From NCBI RefSeq assembly GCF_003369915.1, contig NC_046676.1, positions 18,334,001 through 18,398,000 of the forward strand: a stretch of 64,000 nucleotides of DNA, written 5' to 3'. Numbering within the stretch: position 1 is the first letter of the stretch; each line of letters opens with the position of its first letter. The translations under genes and the position numbers were made by a program. The notes beneath the pieces were generated by a model. It ran no database searches. It was not told where the DNA came from and saw only the letters and a program-made list of their open reading frames with translations. Shown here in pieces: positions 14,453 through 26,058 of this stretch. Source of the DNA: Drosophila miranda. Its lineage: Eukaryota; Arthropoda; Insecta; Diptera; Drosophilidae.

Positions 14453-17400
14453 AGGTGGTTACGCAGCGCAATATTAACCAATAGGCTATCGATCATAGCC
14501 AGAGGTGCAGCAGCAGAGTTTACTCTACCCTATTATTGTTTGTTGTCAACCACATTGTAATCCACACACATACATACGCATACATACGCTCCCGTTCTCT
14601 CGCGTCTTTCCTTCGCCTTCTCTACCGCGCTCTCTTGATCTGTCGCTCTCTCTCTTGCATAAGCAATTCGGACGCCTGCCCTTGAACCTTGAAAGCTCCG
14701 TAGCTCAACTCCCACCACGACCATTGAACATTGAGACGCTCTGGAAGAGCTTGAATATGAATCAATGTGTACCCGAAAGTTTAAATAGAACAACTACAAA
14801 TAAATGTTAGTACTTGTGCCGTACCGGCACAAACACACACATGTGTACTTTATTGAGTTAAAAACGATTTATTCTTTGCATTGCAAACATCTGGTTAAAA
14901 AAATAATACCTTTACAAATTCAACACAAAGGGGTATTCAAGACAACAGTGCCTTCAGCGAAGAAGGAAAAATAGGCAAAGGAAGATGTACGTGTTGTACG
15001 TACATACATACATATGTACCCGTAAAAGAGCAAACAATATATTGAATATGATTTGCCAACAGATGTGGTCCATGCTATTCTCACTCAATCAATAATCCCA
15101 GGAGTGGGGGAATACAAGAACGACTCTCCGTCACCGTCTTTGTCCCGTCAGAAAGTAAGCAATAATATGAAGAGCAGAGGCTGCTTTCAATTCCGATTTC
15201 TCTGGAAATCGAAAGCGGACTACGGACTATGCAAATCCGAGCTTGTCGCCTTCTGTGCCGTGCCACACAATACATTTACATAAAAATGCACTTGATCTAG
15301 TTGACGGTGGGGCGTGAGGAGGGGCGTAGATGTGTGTAAATATACATATCTCCTTACAGCTGTCAATGTGTTCACACGCGTGGTGCCGACTGCCTCGGTG
15401 TCTTCATCCGGTCTCCCTTTTCTTTTCGGGAGTTGTTCTCGATGATACGAAAGCTAATCGGCTTTCGGATGGGGTAATACTTTGTGCAAGATTGGAGAAT
15501 CCTTATCAGAAATCACACAGTTAACGTATTTAACCTGAATGAAATCCATGGGCTTACTCGGATGGGAACGGCGTACACGTTGCTCTTTAAAATGCAGACA
15601 CCTGGCAAAGTTTTTCCTTCATATGAAAGGATAATCTTTAAGCTGTAAGAAACCAAATCTGTCTTTGCATTAGCACTATTTCGTAATTGGCTCATTGCTG
15701 GCTCCGTTCCGTTTCAATCTCATGGTCGGATTCAGTTGCTAAGCAATTTGCACAGCTTCCGTTGGTGAACAACCGCAACCGCGCCCCGCGCCCCGCGCCC
15801 CGCGCCCCGCGCCCCTTGCCGTGTCAGGCACTGCTATAAGCAGGCCCAGTCGTAGAGGACTAATTAATTTCCTGGTACAGGTCCAAGTACAGGTACAGCT
15901 ACAGGTCAGTGGTTGAGCTGCATGGCTGGGATTACACGCTAAGCCTGTGCTTTGAACGCTTCAATGGCCGAGTGGGTAAATGGTAGGAGCGATGGAAGAG
16001 CTTTGCTCGGACTAATTCTCTGCATATAATTACGACTGAAATGTGGCCTAATTGGCGGGGAGCAGGGACTGACACTGGCACTGGTACTGGTGGTACTGGT
16101 CCTCAGCCGCTTTAATTTGCTTCCATTTAAGCCTTAAGGGAACTTCTGGACACTCAGACATCAATAATAAATGAGATTCGACAAAAGTTGTAAACCTTTT
16201 TCGGCACTTATCTGTCACACGTCACACGGCGCCAACATCATTTGTCAATTGTCATGGCTGCCGGCTTAAGCTCCACTCCCCTCCACTCTTCTCTTACCCT
16301 TTGTCTCTACTCCCACCTCTCCTGCCCCCTACGTTTCCCGTACTCTTGGTTCATTTACACAGAAGGACACCCGCATACAGAAGTTCTGTTTACCAACGTT
16401 TCGTTTCCCTTGTCACGCCCAATTGTTAAAAATGACAAGTAATTAATTTCTGTCCGACCCCGATCCCGACTCAACCCCCCCTCCCACACTGACCACAGTG
16501 CAAGCATTCTGTGGAGGAATTGGCCACGCTTCGCCCACAGCTTCCGTTTCCGGGGAGCCATGTCCCTGGCTGGCACATTCCCTAGCTTACTTCGATTGCT
16601 TATAATTTGAGGTCAAGTCTCTTGAATTTTCAGAGTGATTTGTCGGCTTAAGGGTTATTGACTGGCCTGTGGTTTGAGGGCACAATCAGATTGATGTTGG
16701 GAAAATTACCTAAATATTAGAGTATCTTCACTGAAGATGATAGTCTGAACAGGTATCGATTCAGGGCTTCACCGGACCTTGTCCAACAAACTGCTGGGAG
16801 TGCATTTAAGAAGCAAATTATCCATGCTCTAAGGACTGAATAGAAGACATGGGTACTCGCACATATTTCCCCCTCATTCATTCATGACCATTCAGAGAGC
16901 TCTATACCATGGCTCGCTCCACATCCTTTGACCACTTGCCGCAGTCCCTTTCGGTCCCATCCAAAGCAGCGTCACAAATGACTTCATTAGCCAGCGCTCC
17001 CATTCCCATCCTCCCTCGATGCTGCCGCGGAGACGCTACCTCTATTAGCTGAACATGCCCCGCAACCTACATTCCACATCCACTTAGCGCTGATAAGCTG
17101 CTCAGCGGGGGGCATGGCAAGAGCGTCAGGTTAGGTCTGGAGGATACTTTGTGGCAGGAGGAGTGATGACAGCTCCCGGACTGCACACAAATGCCATCAT
17201 TAACAGGCTGGAAGTGATTTTATTGTGTTTGGCTTAAGCTCTTAACTCTCTCCCACTCTCCCACTCTCTTCTCCCCTCTCCGATGTCTTCTCTTTGAGCT
17301 CCTCTCATCAGTTGGCCTAATGATTTTCACTCTACAGTGGGCTTAATGGCAAAAAAAAGAAATGGCCAACAACTTTCCCGACTGCAATGGCTGCATTTAC

Positions 17401-18750
17401 TGGCTGATGAGCAAAACATGTGTTCCAAAACTTGGACAGAGTCCTTCTCTCTCTCTCTCTCCCATTACCCCACCCCATTTCTCTGGTACCCCTTCCTCTC
17501 TGAGTCTGTCTAATGCTGCAATTTGTAGACCGCTGGTTTTATTACGGCCTGGGGCTGTGGAGCAACGAGGAGCCAGGGCCGGGCCCCATGCTGCTCGCCG
17601 CAGGAGGCTCCTGGCTTATGCACCCCATCCATATACATATGTACGGATCCGTACTTAGCTGCTTTTGGGGGCTGGTCGAGAAACTTTCGGCAGCTGGCAA
17701 GTTGGCGACATTTTCGGCTGCCAAAAAGTTTCCGAGCTGTGTTCGTGGCGGTTCTGTGAGCGCTCTCGTTCCGCTTTGAGTGGAGTTCATTACGAATGCC
17801 GCGTGTTGACTTATGCATAATTACTGTTTTTCATGGCCCCCAGACCAGGATACTACAGACTCTTCAGACCAGAGTAGACTATGGCATGGCGACCAGGCGA
17901 GGCAAAAGTTTTTGGACCGCGTTGCACTGCCAGTGCGACTCCCTGCCCCCGCTCTGTTCCGTTTCGCTCCGGCCGGGTGGGTCATATGCTCATTTATGTG
18001 GATGACGCACTGACCTGTTTCTAATGCAACAAAAACGCTAAGGCGCCTGCCAGGCACTCTCGGTGCAGTCAACTGTGCCCTTTTGCCTCAGGGAGCTCCG
18101 AAAGCACCCAGCAGCGCCCACTCCTTGCAGCCGTAGCATACTTTTTGCGCCGCCTGCCTAACAGTTTATTTTACGCACGCCTTGACCAGAGAGCGAGAGA
18201 GCGAGAGAGGGTGAGAGAGGAAGAGGCTGCAGGGGCGGGGGGCGACTGCAGCACTTTTCCAGCAAGTGGAAAAGTCAAGCGGATAAACAAGAGATTAAAA
18301 TGTCATAAACAATGCTTTTTGCTCTTCCTGCCACGCCCCGCTCCCGATCCGGCTCCTTTTTCTGCCAAGCAACTTAATGAAAGTCGCTCGAGCGCCTAGA
18401 GTGCAGTCGAGGAAAAGTGTTTCCTTTGCTGCAGCGAAAACTATTTTCGAATTGAAACTTTCCATTGCAACCATGTCTGCCCCGTCAAGGGGCTGAACGG
18501 GAGATAGGCATCGCTGGGGCAAGTTGAAGCCCCGTCGATGGCAACTCAATAAATTTCCATTAAACTTTTGATTTGTATCTATGACTTTTTGCAGAGAAAA
18601 TGCAATTGAAATTGCTTTCTGTGGGCGCACAAAAAACGTATGCACGAGCATATGTACATATATGTAAAATATTCGAACACCCAGCCAAGGGCCAGAGTAG
18701 CCCCTGCATGAATGCTGCCTCAAAAGAGTATTCCAACATGTTTGTAACAC
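14453..18750. other. Non-coding stretch between MITE and VhaAC45 3' end
   Basis: No supported gene. Contains the GC-rich 7-bp minisatellite at 15781-15815 and CT-rich runs around 14600-14660 and 17446-17461. Confidence 0.5.
15781..15815. repeat. Perfect 7-bp minisatellite
   Basis: Exactly five perfect copies of GCGCCCC, in otherwise average-composition DNA. Confidence 0.9.
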
Positions 18751-18764
18751 AATTGAAAAAAAAC

Positions 18765-18770
18765 TTTATT
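18765..18770 (-). terminator. Polyadenylation signal for VhaAC45
   Basis: AATAAA on the minus strand about 540 bp past the VhaAC45 stop codon; the first clear signal I see downstream of the gene, so it is the likely 3' end. Confidence 0.5.
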
Positions 18771-19311
18771 TGCGCTGGGCCTGCGAACAGGAGGAGCGTT
18801 ACACAAATGATAAACTATCATACAGAGGCATAAATTATGTTCACTCCCGTATTTGCGCAAGAAACAAGTAACTATAAAACACTTAGATATATTCAAGTTT
18901 AGATTTACCGACTTGTGGCAATCACACACACACTCGTACTCCCTTGGGGCACACACACATGGGGGGTGGGGTCGTAGTTGGTTTCGATCTATGGGCTACA
19001 CTAAACGAAATACTGGTTGCACAGTCGTTGCAAGCAAAACTCTCTCGGGACTCATCATCCCAGACAATTTTCGACGGCAAAGGCCAGCCGCGGTTGGTAT
19101 TGATGCTGAACGCAGGCTGATCTTTGCCGGAGAAAATTATGAATACGACATAAATTGCGATAGCTAATTTCCTGATTATATGATTGTATGGTTACGGTAT
19201 TAAGTATTGATTCGTAAATATCCATATATGGACAGACTGAAGGAGGAAAGGAATGAATATCGTTGATTGAACAAAGAAATTGCGTGTGAAACTATGACAA
19301 ATAATTGCCAT

Positions 19312-20654
19312 TTACTCAGCGCCGGCATTAATCGTAATCGTTTTGCCCTTGGGGTCGTCGAAGCGATCCATCGTGTTGATGTCCATCATCCAGCAGATGC
19401 CAATGAATATGATGACCAGCAAAATGACAACTACCATCAGACCCATCAGAATTGCAGGCGAGACGAAGCCCACACAGTCCCAGGAGTCGCCAAAGACGAA
19501 GCCTTCCTTGTAGATGCTGCTGAACGGAGCCTGAATTTGCAGCGAGTTAAAGCTCAGGCTGTTGTACAGTCCATTAGCGGCAGCCGTCTCCAGGGTGAGG
19601 TTTCCGCAGGCGTAGGAGAAAGTGGTGGGTGCATTGATGATGCCAGTGCTGCGGAAGGTCTGTCCGGCGTAGGCCACGTTGGTCAGGCTAAAGTAGCCAC
19701 CATCGCTATAAACAACATCGAACGTGAGTGACTTGTCCGCATCGGCAGTGGCCAGTTTAACGGAGAACTGAGTAGCGGGAGTAGTTCCGTTGACGATGCT
19801 GATAGAGTTGACCGAGAAGGGGACCCTGTTGTACGACACGCTGGTGTAGAACATCCGAAACTGATTGCCCGAAACCCACATGGTGCCTCCGGTGGTGGCG
19901 GCCGTGTCACGGCGCGTGCGACGCTGCACCACAGGGGCGGTGGAAGGTGCGGCCAGGTACAGATAAGCTACCTTGCACTCAAACTGCTTGCTGATAGCGG
20001 CAATGGCAGAGTCTGTCGAAGAGCACAACGAAATTAGCACCCATTCTCACTCGCAAACTGATCTGTGTACAAACCATGTGACTCCAGGACAGCCTCGCGG
20101 GTATCTTCGTCATCCTCGAAGCTGACGAACAGAGCGGTGCCCACGGAACACTTGGCCGGGCTCGCAAACCGACCACTGGCATCGATGCTGTTGTGCTCCC
20201 GCTTGGCGGCCACCGAGCGTAGGGCCTCCGACGGATTCTCCACGCTGGTGTAGTACGTCTTCGGACTCACGCCCTGCAGCTGGGCGTAGCAGGACTGCGA
20301 CTGGGAATTCGAGCACAGGAAGTCCTTGGTGCTCAGCTGCAGTCAGACGAAAAAGCATTAAGAACTAAACTCTGCTATCACCCATTTCACGTGCAGCACT
20401 TACGCCATTTTCCTCGAAGGCCACAACCATGTGATCTTTCAGCAGCGCTGCCAACTGGTCAGCAAACTCCGCCTGGGGCACAGTCTTCAACGAAGGCTTC
20501 GCCTCACTGTACAAAGAGAAAGGACTTGGCATTAGCAACTCAACTTGTGGGCCGCAATTCTGACCCACCTGTTGGCACCCCATAGGAAGACGGGCGTTTG
20601 CTCGGCCAAGGCAGCTCCAATGACACACAATGCAATCAGCGATTTCCACAACAT
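19312..20654 (-). CDS. VhaAC45: V-ATPase accessory subunit Ac45 (ATP6AP1)
   Basis: Single-pass accessory subunit of the vacuolar proton pump, acting in assembly and trafficking of the V0 sector in the secretory/endosomal pathway. Four exons (minus strand): 20654-20569, 20506-20404, 20336-20075, 20012-19312; 1152 nt, 383 residues. The protein opens with a signal peptide (MLWKSLIALCVIGAALA) and ends with a transmembrane helix preceded by CVGFVSPAILMG and a short tail DPKGKTITINAGAE, as expected for the Ac45 family. A dibasic RRTRR motif at about residues 181-185 fits a furin-type processing site, known for mammalian Ac45. All introns have GT/AG ends and compatible phases. The promoter sits inside a dispersed repeat (20814 onward). 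Function is inferred from family membership; the model is complete and shows no damage. Confidence 0.93.
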
Positions 20655-20813
20655 CTTGCTGGCAGCGCAGGAACGACGCACTTAATGGGGGAAAACAATA
20701 AGGAAACAAAACCAGGCATAATGTAAGAACAAAAGAGAACACAAAAACCAAGAAAACCAACCGAAAAGGCAACTCAAACTACAAACGAAAAACGGTGGAC
20801 AGAATTTTCGCTT

Positions 20814-21530
20814 TCGAACGAAAAAATTGAAAAAACTTATGACCGACCAAATCATGTGATCGAGTGACCGCGGATTTATCGCTAAAATATACCGTCCGAC
20901 CCTCAGAAATATACCGTAAATATACTGACGAATTCAAGTTATATTTTTCATATTCCTCGATTTTGATATTCCGTGGAACATTACTAGCTATATAGAACAT
21001 TTAGCCGTGCCCACATAGTTTTATACGACTGATGAATCAATTTTCTATTTAGCTGGTGTATTCTTAATACTTGCTTTTATTGCATTTTGCGTAAAAAGAG
21101 GTTTTAGCGAAATAAGTCAAACAAAAAGCAAGTAGCGAAATAGGTCAATCAAAACAAACGAAACGGTGGATTTCCTTCGAACGAAAAAATTGAAAAAACT
21201 TATGACCGACCTAATCATGTGATCGTGTGACCGCGGATTTATCGCTAAAATATACCGTCCGACCCTCAGAAATATACCGTAAATATACTGACGAATTGAA
21301 GTTATATTTTCATATTCCTCGATTTTGATATTCCGTGGAATATTACCAGCTATATAGAACTTTTAGCCGTGCCCACATAATTTTATACGACTGATGAATC
21401 AATTTTCTATTTAGCTGGTGTATTCTTAATACTTGCTTTTATTGCATTTTGCGTTAAAAGAGGTTTTAGCGAAATAAGTCAAACAAAAAACAAGTAGCGA
21501 AATAGGTCAATCAAAACAAACGAAAAAGGA
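20814..21530 (-). repeat. 363-bp tandem duplication carrying the VhaAC45 promoter module
   Basis: Two head-to-tail copies (20814-21176 and 21177 to about 21530) differing at only a few positions. Each holds one ~200-bp subrepeat of the dispersed family plus a promoter module pointing leftward toward VhaAC45. The Motif 1 position is 20861-20869 in the proximal copy (reads GGTCACTCG on the minus strand) and 21224-21232 in the distal copy (reads GGTCACACG), so the distal copy is the closer match to GGTCACACT. Confidence 0.88.
20861..20930 (-). promoter_or_regulatory. VhaAC45 core promoter module (Motif 6 cluster + Motif 1-like)
   Basis: On the minus strand there are GGTATATTT boxes, then an ATAAATCCGC stretch, then a Motif 1-like GGTCAC box about 200 bp before the start codon. 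This is the Motif 6/Motif 1 arrangement of Drosophila housekeeping promoters (Motif 1 is bound by M1BP). Transcription start is inferred, not shown. Confidence 0.65.
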
Positions 21531-23205
21531 AATTGCTCAACTTTGATATTCCATTGAATAATGCTGACTAACTAAATTTCTCAGCAATGCCCACATAGTT
21601 TTATTCCATTGGTGAATCAATTTTCTACAAGATTGGATAGTTTTCAATCCTTGCTTTTATTGTATTTATTGTAATAAAAAGGTTTAAACGAAAAAGTTCA
21701 ACAAAAAAAGAGTCGCTATCTGGCGTGTAAGCCGTATATAGGCCTTTGTACACCCTATTTTGTTAATTTTATATGAAAGTATATATATTGATATGAAGAT
21801 AAAACCTAACTTATAAAGACCATTTCTCAAATTGACATTTCTTAGACATATTCATGTAGATGATGAGTGTTTTGTATATATATCTCGATCCTGATACCTA
21901 TTCATGGTCCCTACAAGAAGACAATAAGCTTTAAAATATCGTTGAAATAATGAAAATAATATTAAATAATATTAAATTATATTAAAATATATTGAAAATA
22001 AATTGTTTTTGCCTGGGATGACAAACATATTCACAACTCTATAACATCCATTTCCCCCAGGGTATGTGTGCATGGAATGGCACTCATTGTTCTGAACCGG
22101 TTATGACGACTAATTCTTGGTTAATCTTTCTTCCGTCGAATATTCCCAGCTATATAGATCTCTTATTTTTGCCCAGATAGTTTTATATGATTGCTGAAAC
22201 AATTTTGATCAAGATTAACTATTTTTAAATACTTGCATGTTTTTTTTTTGACAAAAACACGATTTCAACAAAAATGTTCAATAGTCGCAGGTTGTGACGT
22301 CAATGTTGCTGGTATTTGCAGACTCATTTGTTGTCAACCAGGGTATGGGCTTTTGTATACCCTATTTCGTGAATATTATATAAAGATACTGTTTTCCAAG
22401 CTGCTTTCAAATGTAATTAATAAAGGCCTTGTTTTAGATTGTATTTTTTGGTCTATTCATGCATTTGATTAGTTATTTGTATATAAAACCTGATCCCAGT
22501 ACCAGTTCTTGGTCTCTGTAGACAGACGATGAGCTGCAAAATATCGTTTAAAACAGAGACTGACTAGTTTCTGCATTAATTAGAGCCTGGAATGACACAC
22601 ATTTCCGCAATTCTATATCATCCATTTCCCCAGGGTATGTGTGCATGGAATTAGCAACATGTTTGTGTATGGAATGGGACTCATTTGCTGTGAACCGGTT
22701 ATTACCGATTCATACCCGATTCAAATAAATACCGAAATATACGGTCTCATTTTCAAAAAATACATATACTGACGAATTCAAGTTCTATTTTCTATATTCC
22801 TCGATTTTTATATTCCGTGGAACATTACTAGCTATATAGCACCCTCTGTCAGCTCGACCTAATTTTATCCGATTATTGAATTAATTTTCTACTTGATTGG
22901 CTTATTATAAATACTTTCTTTTATTGGATTTTCTCTAAAAAAAGGTTTTACCGAAAAAGGTGAAACAAATGAAACGTAATAAAACGTAAGAGAAAAATCG
23001 TTCCAATTGTTCAATTTCTTTATTCCGTTGTATAATGCTGCCTAACTAAAACCATTAGCTCTGCCCACATAATTTTAGGCCATTAATGAATACATTTTCT
23101 ACCTGATTGACTACTTTTAAGTACTCTCTTTTATTGTATAGTGTAGAAAACAAGGTTTAAGCAAAAAAGGTCAACAAAAAATCAGTTGCAACGTAAGTGA
23201 GTGTG
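21531..23205 (-). repeat. Further copies of the promoter-associated dispersed repeat
   Basis: Read on the minus strand, this continues the same family found upstream of Nup133, the SCAF gene and macoilin. It shows the landmarks AAATAGGGT(A/G)TACAAA, CCAGCAACATTG, and GTGGGCA followed by AATATTCCACGGAATAT. A stretch ending in CAGGGTATGTGTGCATGGAAT recurs near 22059-22080 and 22632-22652, so at least two further partial units are present. The unit near 22721-23205 has a decayed promoter module (degenerate Motif 6 at about 22722-22770) with no Motif 1. Confidence 0.75.
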
Positions 23206-23300
23206 GAATGTAAGGGACATTGTTGAGGGGAAAACCCAGAGAAAATCCCAAAAAAGTCCCACCAAACTTGACCGCCAAATAGAAATTGTTTGAATGTGAA

Positions 23301-23635
23301 TCATCGATGTTTTTTCTCAAACATCGATGTTTTTAGATTTCGTCAGCCTGAGCAATAGCACTAACCATGCAGTATACAGTATACTGTATGGTTAGTGGCA
23401 ATAGGCAGAACAAGGATAAAACATTAGGAAAACAACCATAACCAAAAAAACTCAATAACTAAACGTAGTGTAAAAAATAATTTATTTTAATAATAAATTT
23501 GAATAATTCGTAAATTTTATGTTTCATTTACAAAAATTACAAATTTTTTTTTACTTTTAGCTATCGATTGCAAAGTATCGATGCCGATAGCAGCCCCTAG
23601 ATAAAATCTACCTTTAACAATAGATGGCGCTGTGA
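23301..23635. promoter_or_regulatory. Candidate insulator: CGATA/ATCGAT cluster plus CTCF-like site
   Basis: Several ATCGAT/CGATA boxes (two CATCGATG copies near 23304-23335; CTATCGAT, TATCGATG and CGATAG between 23561 and 23590) resemble paired CGATA sites of BEAF-32 and DREF. They are followed by ATAGATGGCGCTG at 23620-23632, a good match to the fly CTCF core AGRTGGCGC. The cluster lies between the VhaAC45 repeats and the first tRNA gene. Binding is inferred only. Confidence 0.45.
23359..23397. repeat. 39-bp near-perfect palindrome
   Basis: CACTAACCATGCAGTATA and TATACTGTATGGTTAGTG pair over 18 positions with one mismatch (a G-T wobble in RNA) and a 3-nt centre. No gene overlaps it. Confidence 0.85.
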
Positions 23636-23676
23636 TGCAGCTGCTTATATGGGGAAAGAAAGAGGAATTTTGCATC

Positions 23677-23748
23677 GACTCCGTGGCGCAACGGTAGCGC
23701 GTCTGACTCCAGATCAGAAGGTTGCGTGTTCAAATCACGTCGGGGTCA
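23677..23748 (+). tRNA. tRNA-Trp (CCA)
   Basis: 72 nt with all four arms. The acceptor stem GACTCCG pairs with CGGGGTC (one G-T pair), discriminator A; the anticodon loop CTCCAGA gives CCA; the T-loop is GTTCAAATC. No intron. A short T run follows within about 15 nt. Confidence 0.97.
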
Positions 23749-23825
23749 TTAGAATGCTTTTCAAATTAATTTTTTGGGTGCGTAATTTAAAGGTAAAAAA
23801 AAAACAAGTTTGCAGAATTTTTTTT

Positions 23826-24950
23826 TATACCCGATACTCAAAATGAGTATTGGGGTATATTAGATTTGTGGTAAAAGTGGATGTGTGTAACGTCCAGAAG
23901 GAATCGTTTCCGACCCCATAAAGTATATATATTCTTGATCAGCATCAATAGCCGAGTCGATTGAGCCATGTCTGTCTGTCCGTCTGTCCGTCTGTCCGTC
24001 TGTCCGTCCGTCCGTCCGTTCGTCCCCTTCAGCGCCTAGTGCTCAAAGACTATAAGAGCTAGAGCAACGATGTTTTGGATCCAGACTTCTGTGATATGTC
24101 ACTGCTACAAAAATATTTCAAAACTTCGCCCCGCCCACTTCCGCCCCCACAAAGGACGAAAATCTGTGGCATCCACAATTTTAAAGATATGAGAAAACCA
24201 AAAACGTAGAATTGTAGAGAATGACCATATCTTTAAGACTGCGGAATCTGAATTGGATCGTATCATTATTATAGCCAGCATCAAGAAAACAATTTCATTT
24301 TTTCAGGCCCTGTCTCTCTCTAACACACACGTAGCATAGGCGGCTTTGCTTAGAGTAAAACATTAGCGCCTAGATCTCAGAGACTACAAAAGCTAGAGCA
24401 ACCAAATTTGGTATCCACACTCCTAATATATCGGACCGAGACGAGTTTGTTTCCAAATTTCGCCACACCCCCTTCCGCCCCCGCAAAGGACGAAAATCTG
24501 GGGATATTCAAAAATCTCAGAGACTATTAAGGCTAGAGTAACCAAATTTGGTATCCGCACTCCTGTTAGATCTTACTATAAAACGTGTATCTCAAAATTT
24601 CGCCCCACCTCCTTCCGCCCACACAAAGGACGAAAATCTGTTGCATCCACAATATTGCACATTCGAGAAAACTAAAAACGTAGAATCATAGATAACGACC
24701 ATATTCTATCAGATTGCTGAATCTGGATCAGATCAGATCATTTTTATAGCCAATAGGAACAAATAAATTTGCAGTGGCTACGCAGCGCCCGACGTCACGC
24801 TCAGACTGATTTTCTGTCTCTCTCGCACGCACTCTTTGTCGTGTCGTTTAATATTAGCGGCGTCTGCCGGAGGAGAGCCATACTGACTTAGTATCGGGTA
24901 TAACCGTAGAGTTGCGGTGTCCGCAGCAACTCACAACGTTCCCCCTCGTT
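23826..24950. mobile_element. mini-me / DINE-1 (Helitron-like, non-autonomous)
   Basis: Starts with TATACCCGATACTC and the self-complementary AATGAGTATTGGGGTATA, continues with the conserved core GAGCCATGTCTGTCTGTCCG and an attached (GTCT/GTCC)n microsatellite (about 23969-24020), and ends after TATCGGGTATA and a GTTGC...GCAGCAAC hairpin near 24915-24932. Core plus GTCY microsatellite is the hallmark of mini-me/DINE-1. Inside are three diverged copies of a ~190-bp subrepeat (around GAGCAACCAAATTTGG). No coding capacity. Confidence 0.85.
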
Positions 24951-25053
24951 TTTATTTATAACCAGCTTTGACCGCCCACCCAATTCACTTTCCTATGAAA
25001 AAGATAGTGTGTTTGCCTTCAGAAAAAAAAATAAAAAGGAAGAAAAAAGGTGC

Positions 25054-25124
25054 TGCATCGGCCGGGAATCGAACCCGGGCCGCCCGCGTGGCAGGCGAGC
25101 ATTCTACCACTGAACCACCGATGC
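25054..25124 (-). tRNA. tRNA-Gly (GCC)
   Basis: 71 nt on the minus strand, GCATCGGTGGTTCAGTGGTA at the 5' end, anticodon loop with GCC, T-arm GGTTCGATTCC, acceptor closing CCGATGC plus A. T-rich tract downstream on the minus strand (terminator). Confidence 0.97.
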
Positions 25125-25234
25125 TTGTGACAAAGTCAAGTCTAAGCCCCTATACAATCATACGTAGTATAATCGGCCTTGACAACCTGTTGGTTTAGTC
25201 CGATATGGGACACTGGACACCCTCCCCTCAACGA

Positions 25235-25306
25235 GACTCCGTGGCGCAACGGTAGCGCGTCTGACTCCAGATCAGAAGGTTGCGTGTTCAAATCACGTCG
25301 GGGTCA
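25235..25306 (+). tRNA. tRNA-Trp (CCA)
   Basis: Identical in sequence to the copy at 23677-23748. Followed about 12 nt downstream by a seven-T terminator. Confidence 0.97.
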
Positions 25307-26007
25307 ATCTGGGATAATTTTTTTCCCCCCAATTTTTTTTTATATATTAAACACACTATTTCAACAATATTTAAATAGATAATTTATTGTATAATTTATA
25401 AGCAGCTTTGATTCGATTTACTACAAGCAACAACATGTACATACATAATGAGCATTAAGTTTTAACATTTAAAATCGCCAATATTCACGATAGTTTTAAA
25501 TTTAACTTTTATGTTGTATATATATAAATACAGATATGAGTATATAGGTATTCGATTACTTGTTACGTACTCTGTATACGATAATATTGTAAATTCCCTA
25601 AACGGTTTGCGTTGATTTATTATCAGTAGTTGTTCCCTTATTGCGCGATGCACTTACGCATACACATGTATGTATGTATCTGGCTGTAAGGCGCATCATT
25701 AAAGTGCCATAAATTTCAATATAAAATTCAAAATAAACCTACCCAACACCAGCATTAAATTCTGTTCAATCCATCCTACTTTTTATATTTTCCTTCCTTT
25801 TTCTAGATAAACGTATTTGGCTAACAGGATTTTTCAACAATTTTTACACGAGTCAACAATTAAAATGACTGCAGAATTTGCACTAACTAAGAAAAATCAA
25901 TCCTAAAAACATAAACATGTGGACCCTGTGTTTGTTTTTCTCTTGTCGTATGTTTTGTAGGTATTTTGTAAGTATGTATGCGCCTCAAAAAATATTGTAG
26001 GATTTAG

Positions 26008-26013
26008 TTTATT
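26008..26013 (-). terminator. Candidate Punch polyadenylation signal
   Basis: AATAAA on the minus strand, 46 bp past the Punch stop codon. Other signals further down are possible. Confidence 0.35.
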
Positions 26014-26058
26014 TCGTATTCCAATTCCTTGTTCTCTCAATGTCCCACCATTCCCAGT

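Noticed and set aside
23969-24020. GTCT/GTCC array as an independent satellite or CRISPR-like array
   Set aside because: It is the built-in microsatellite of the mini-me element.
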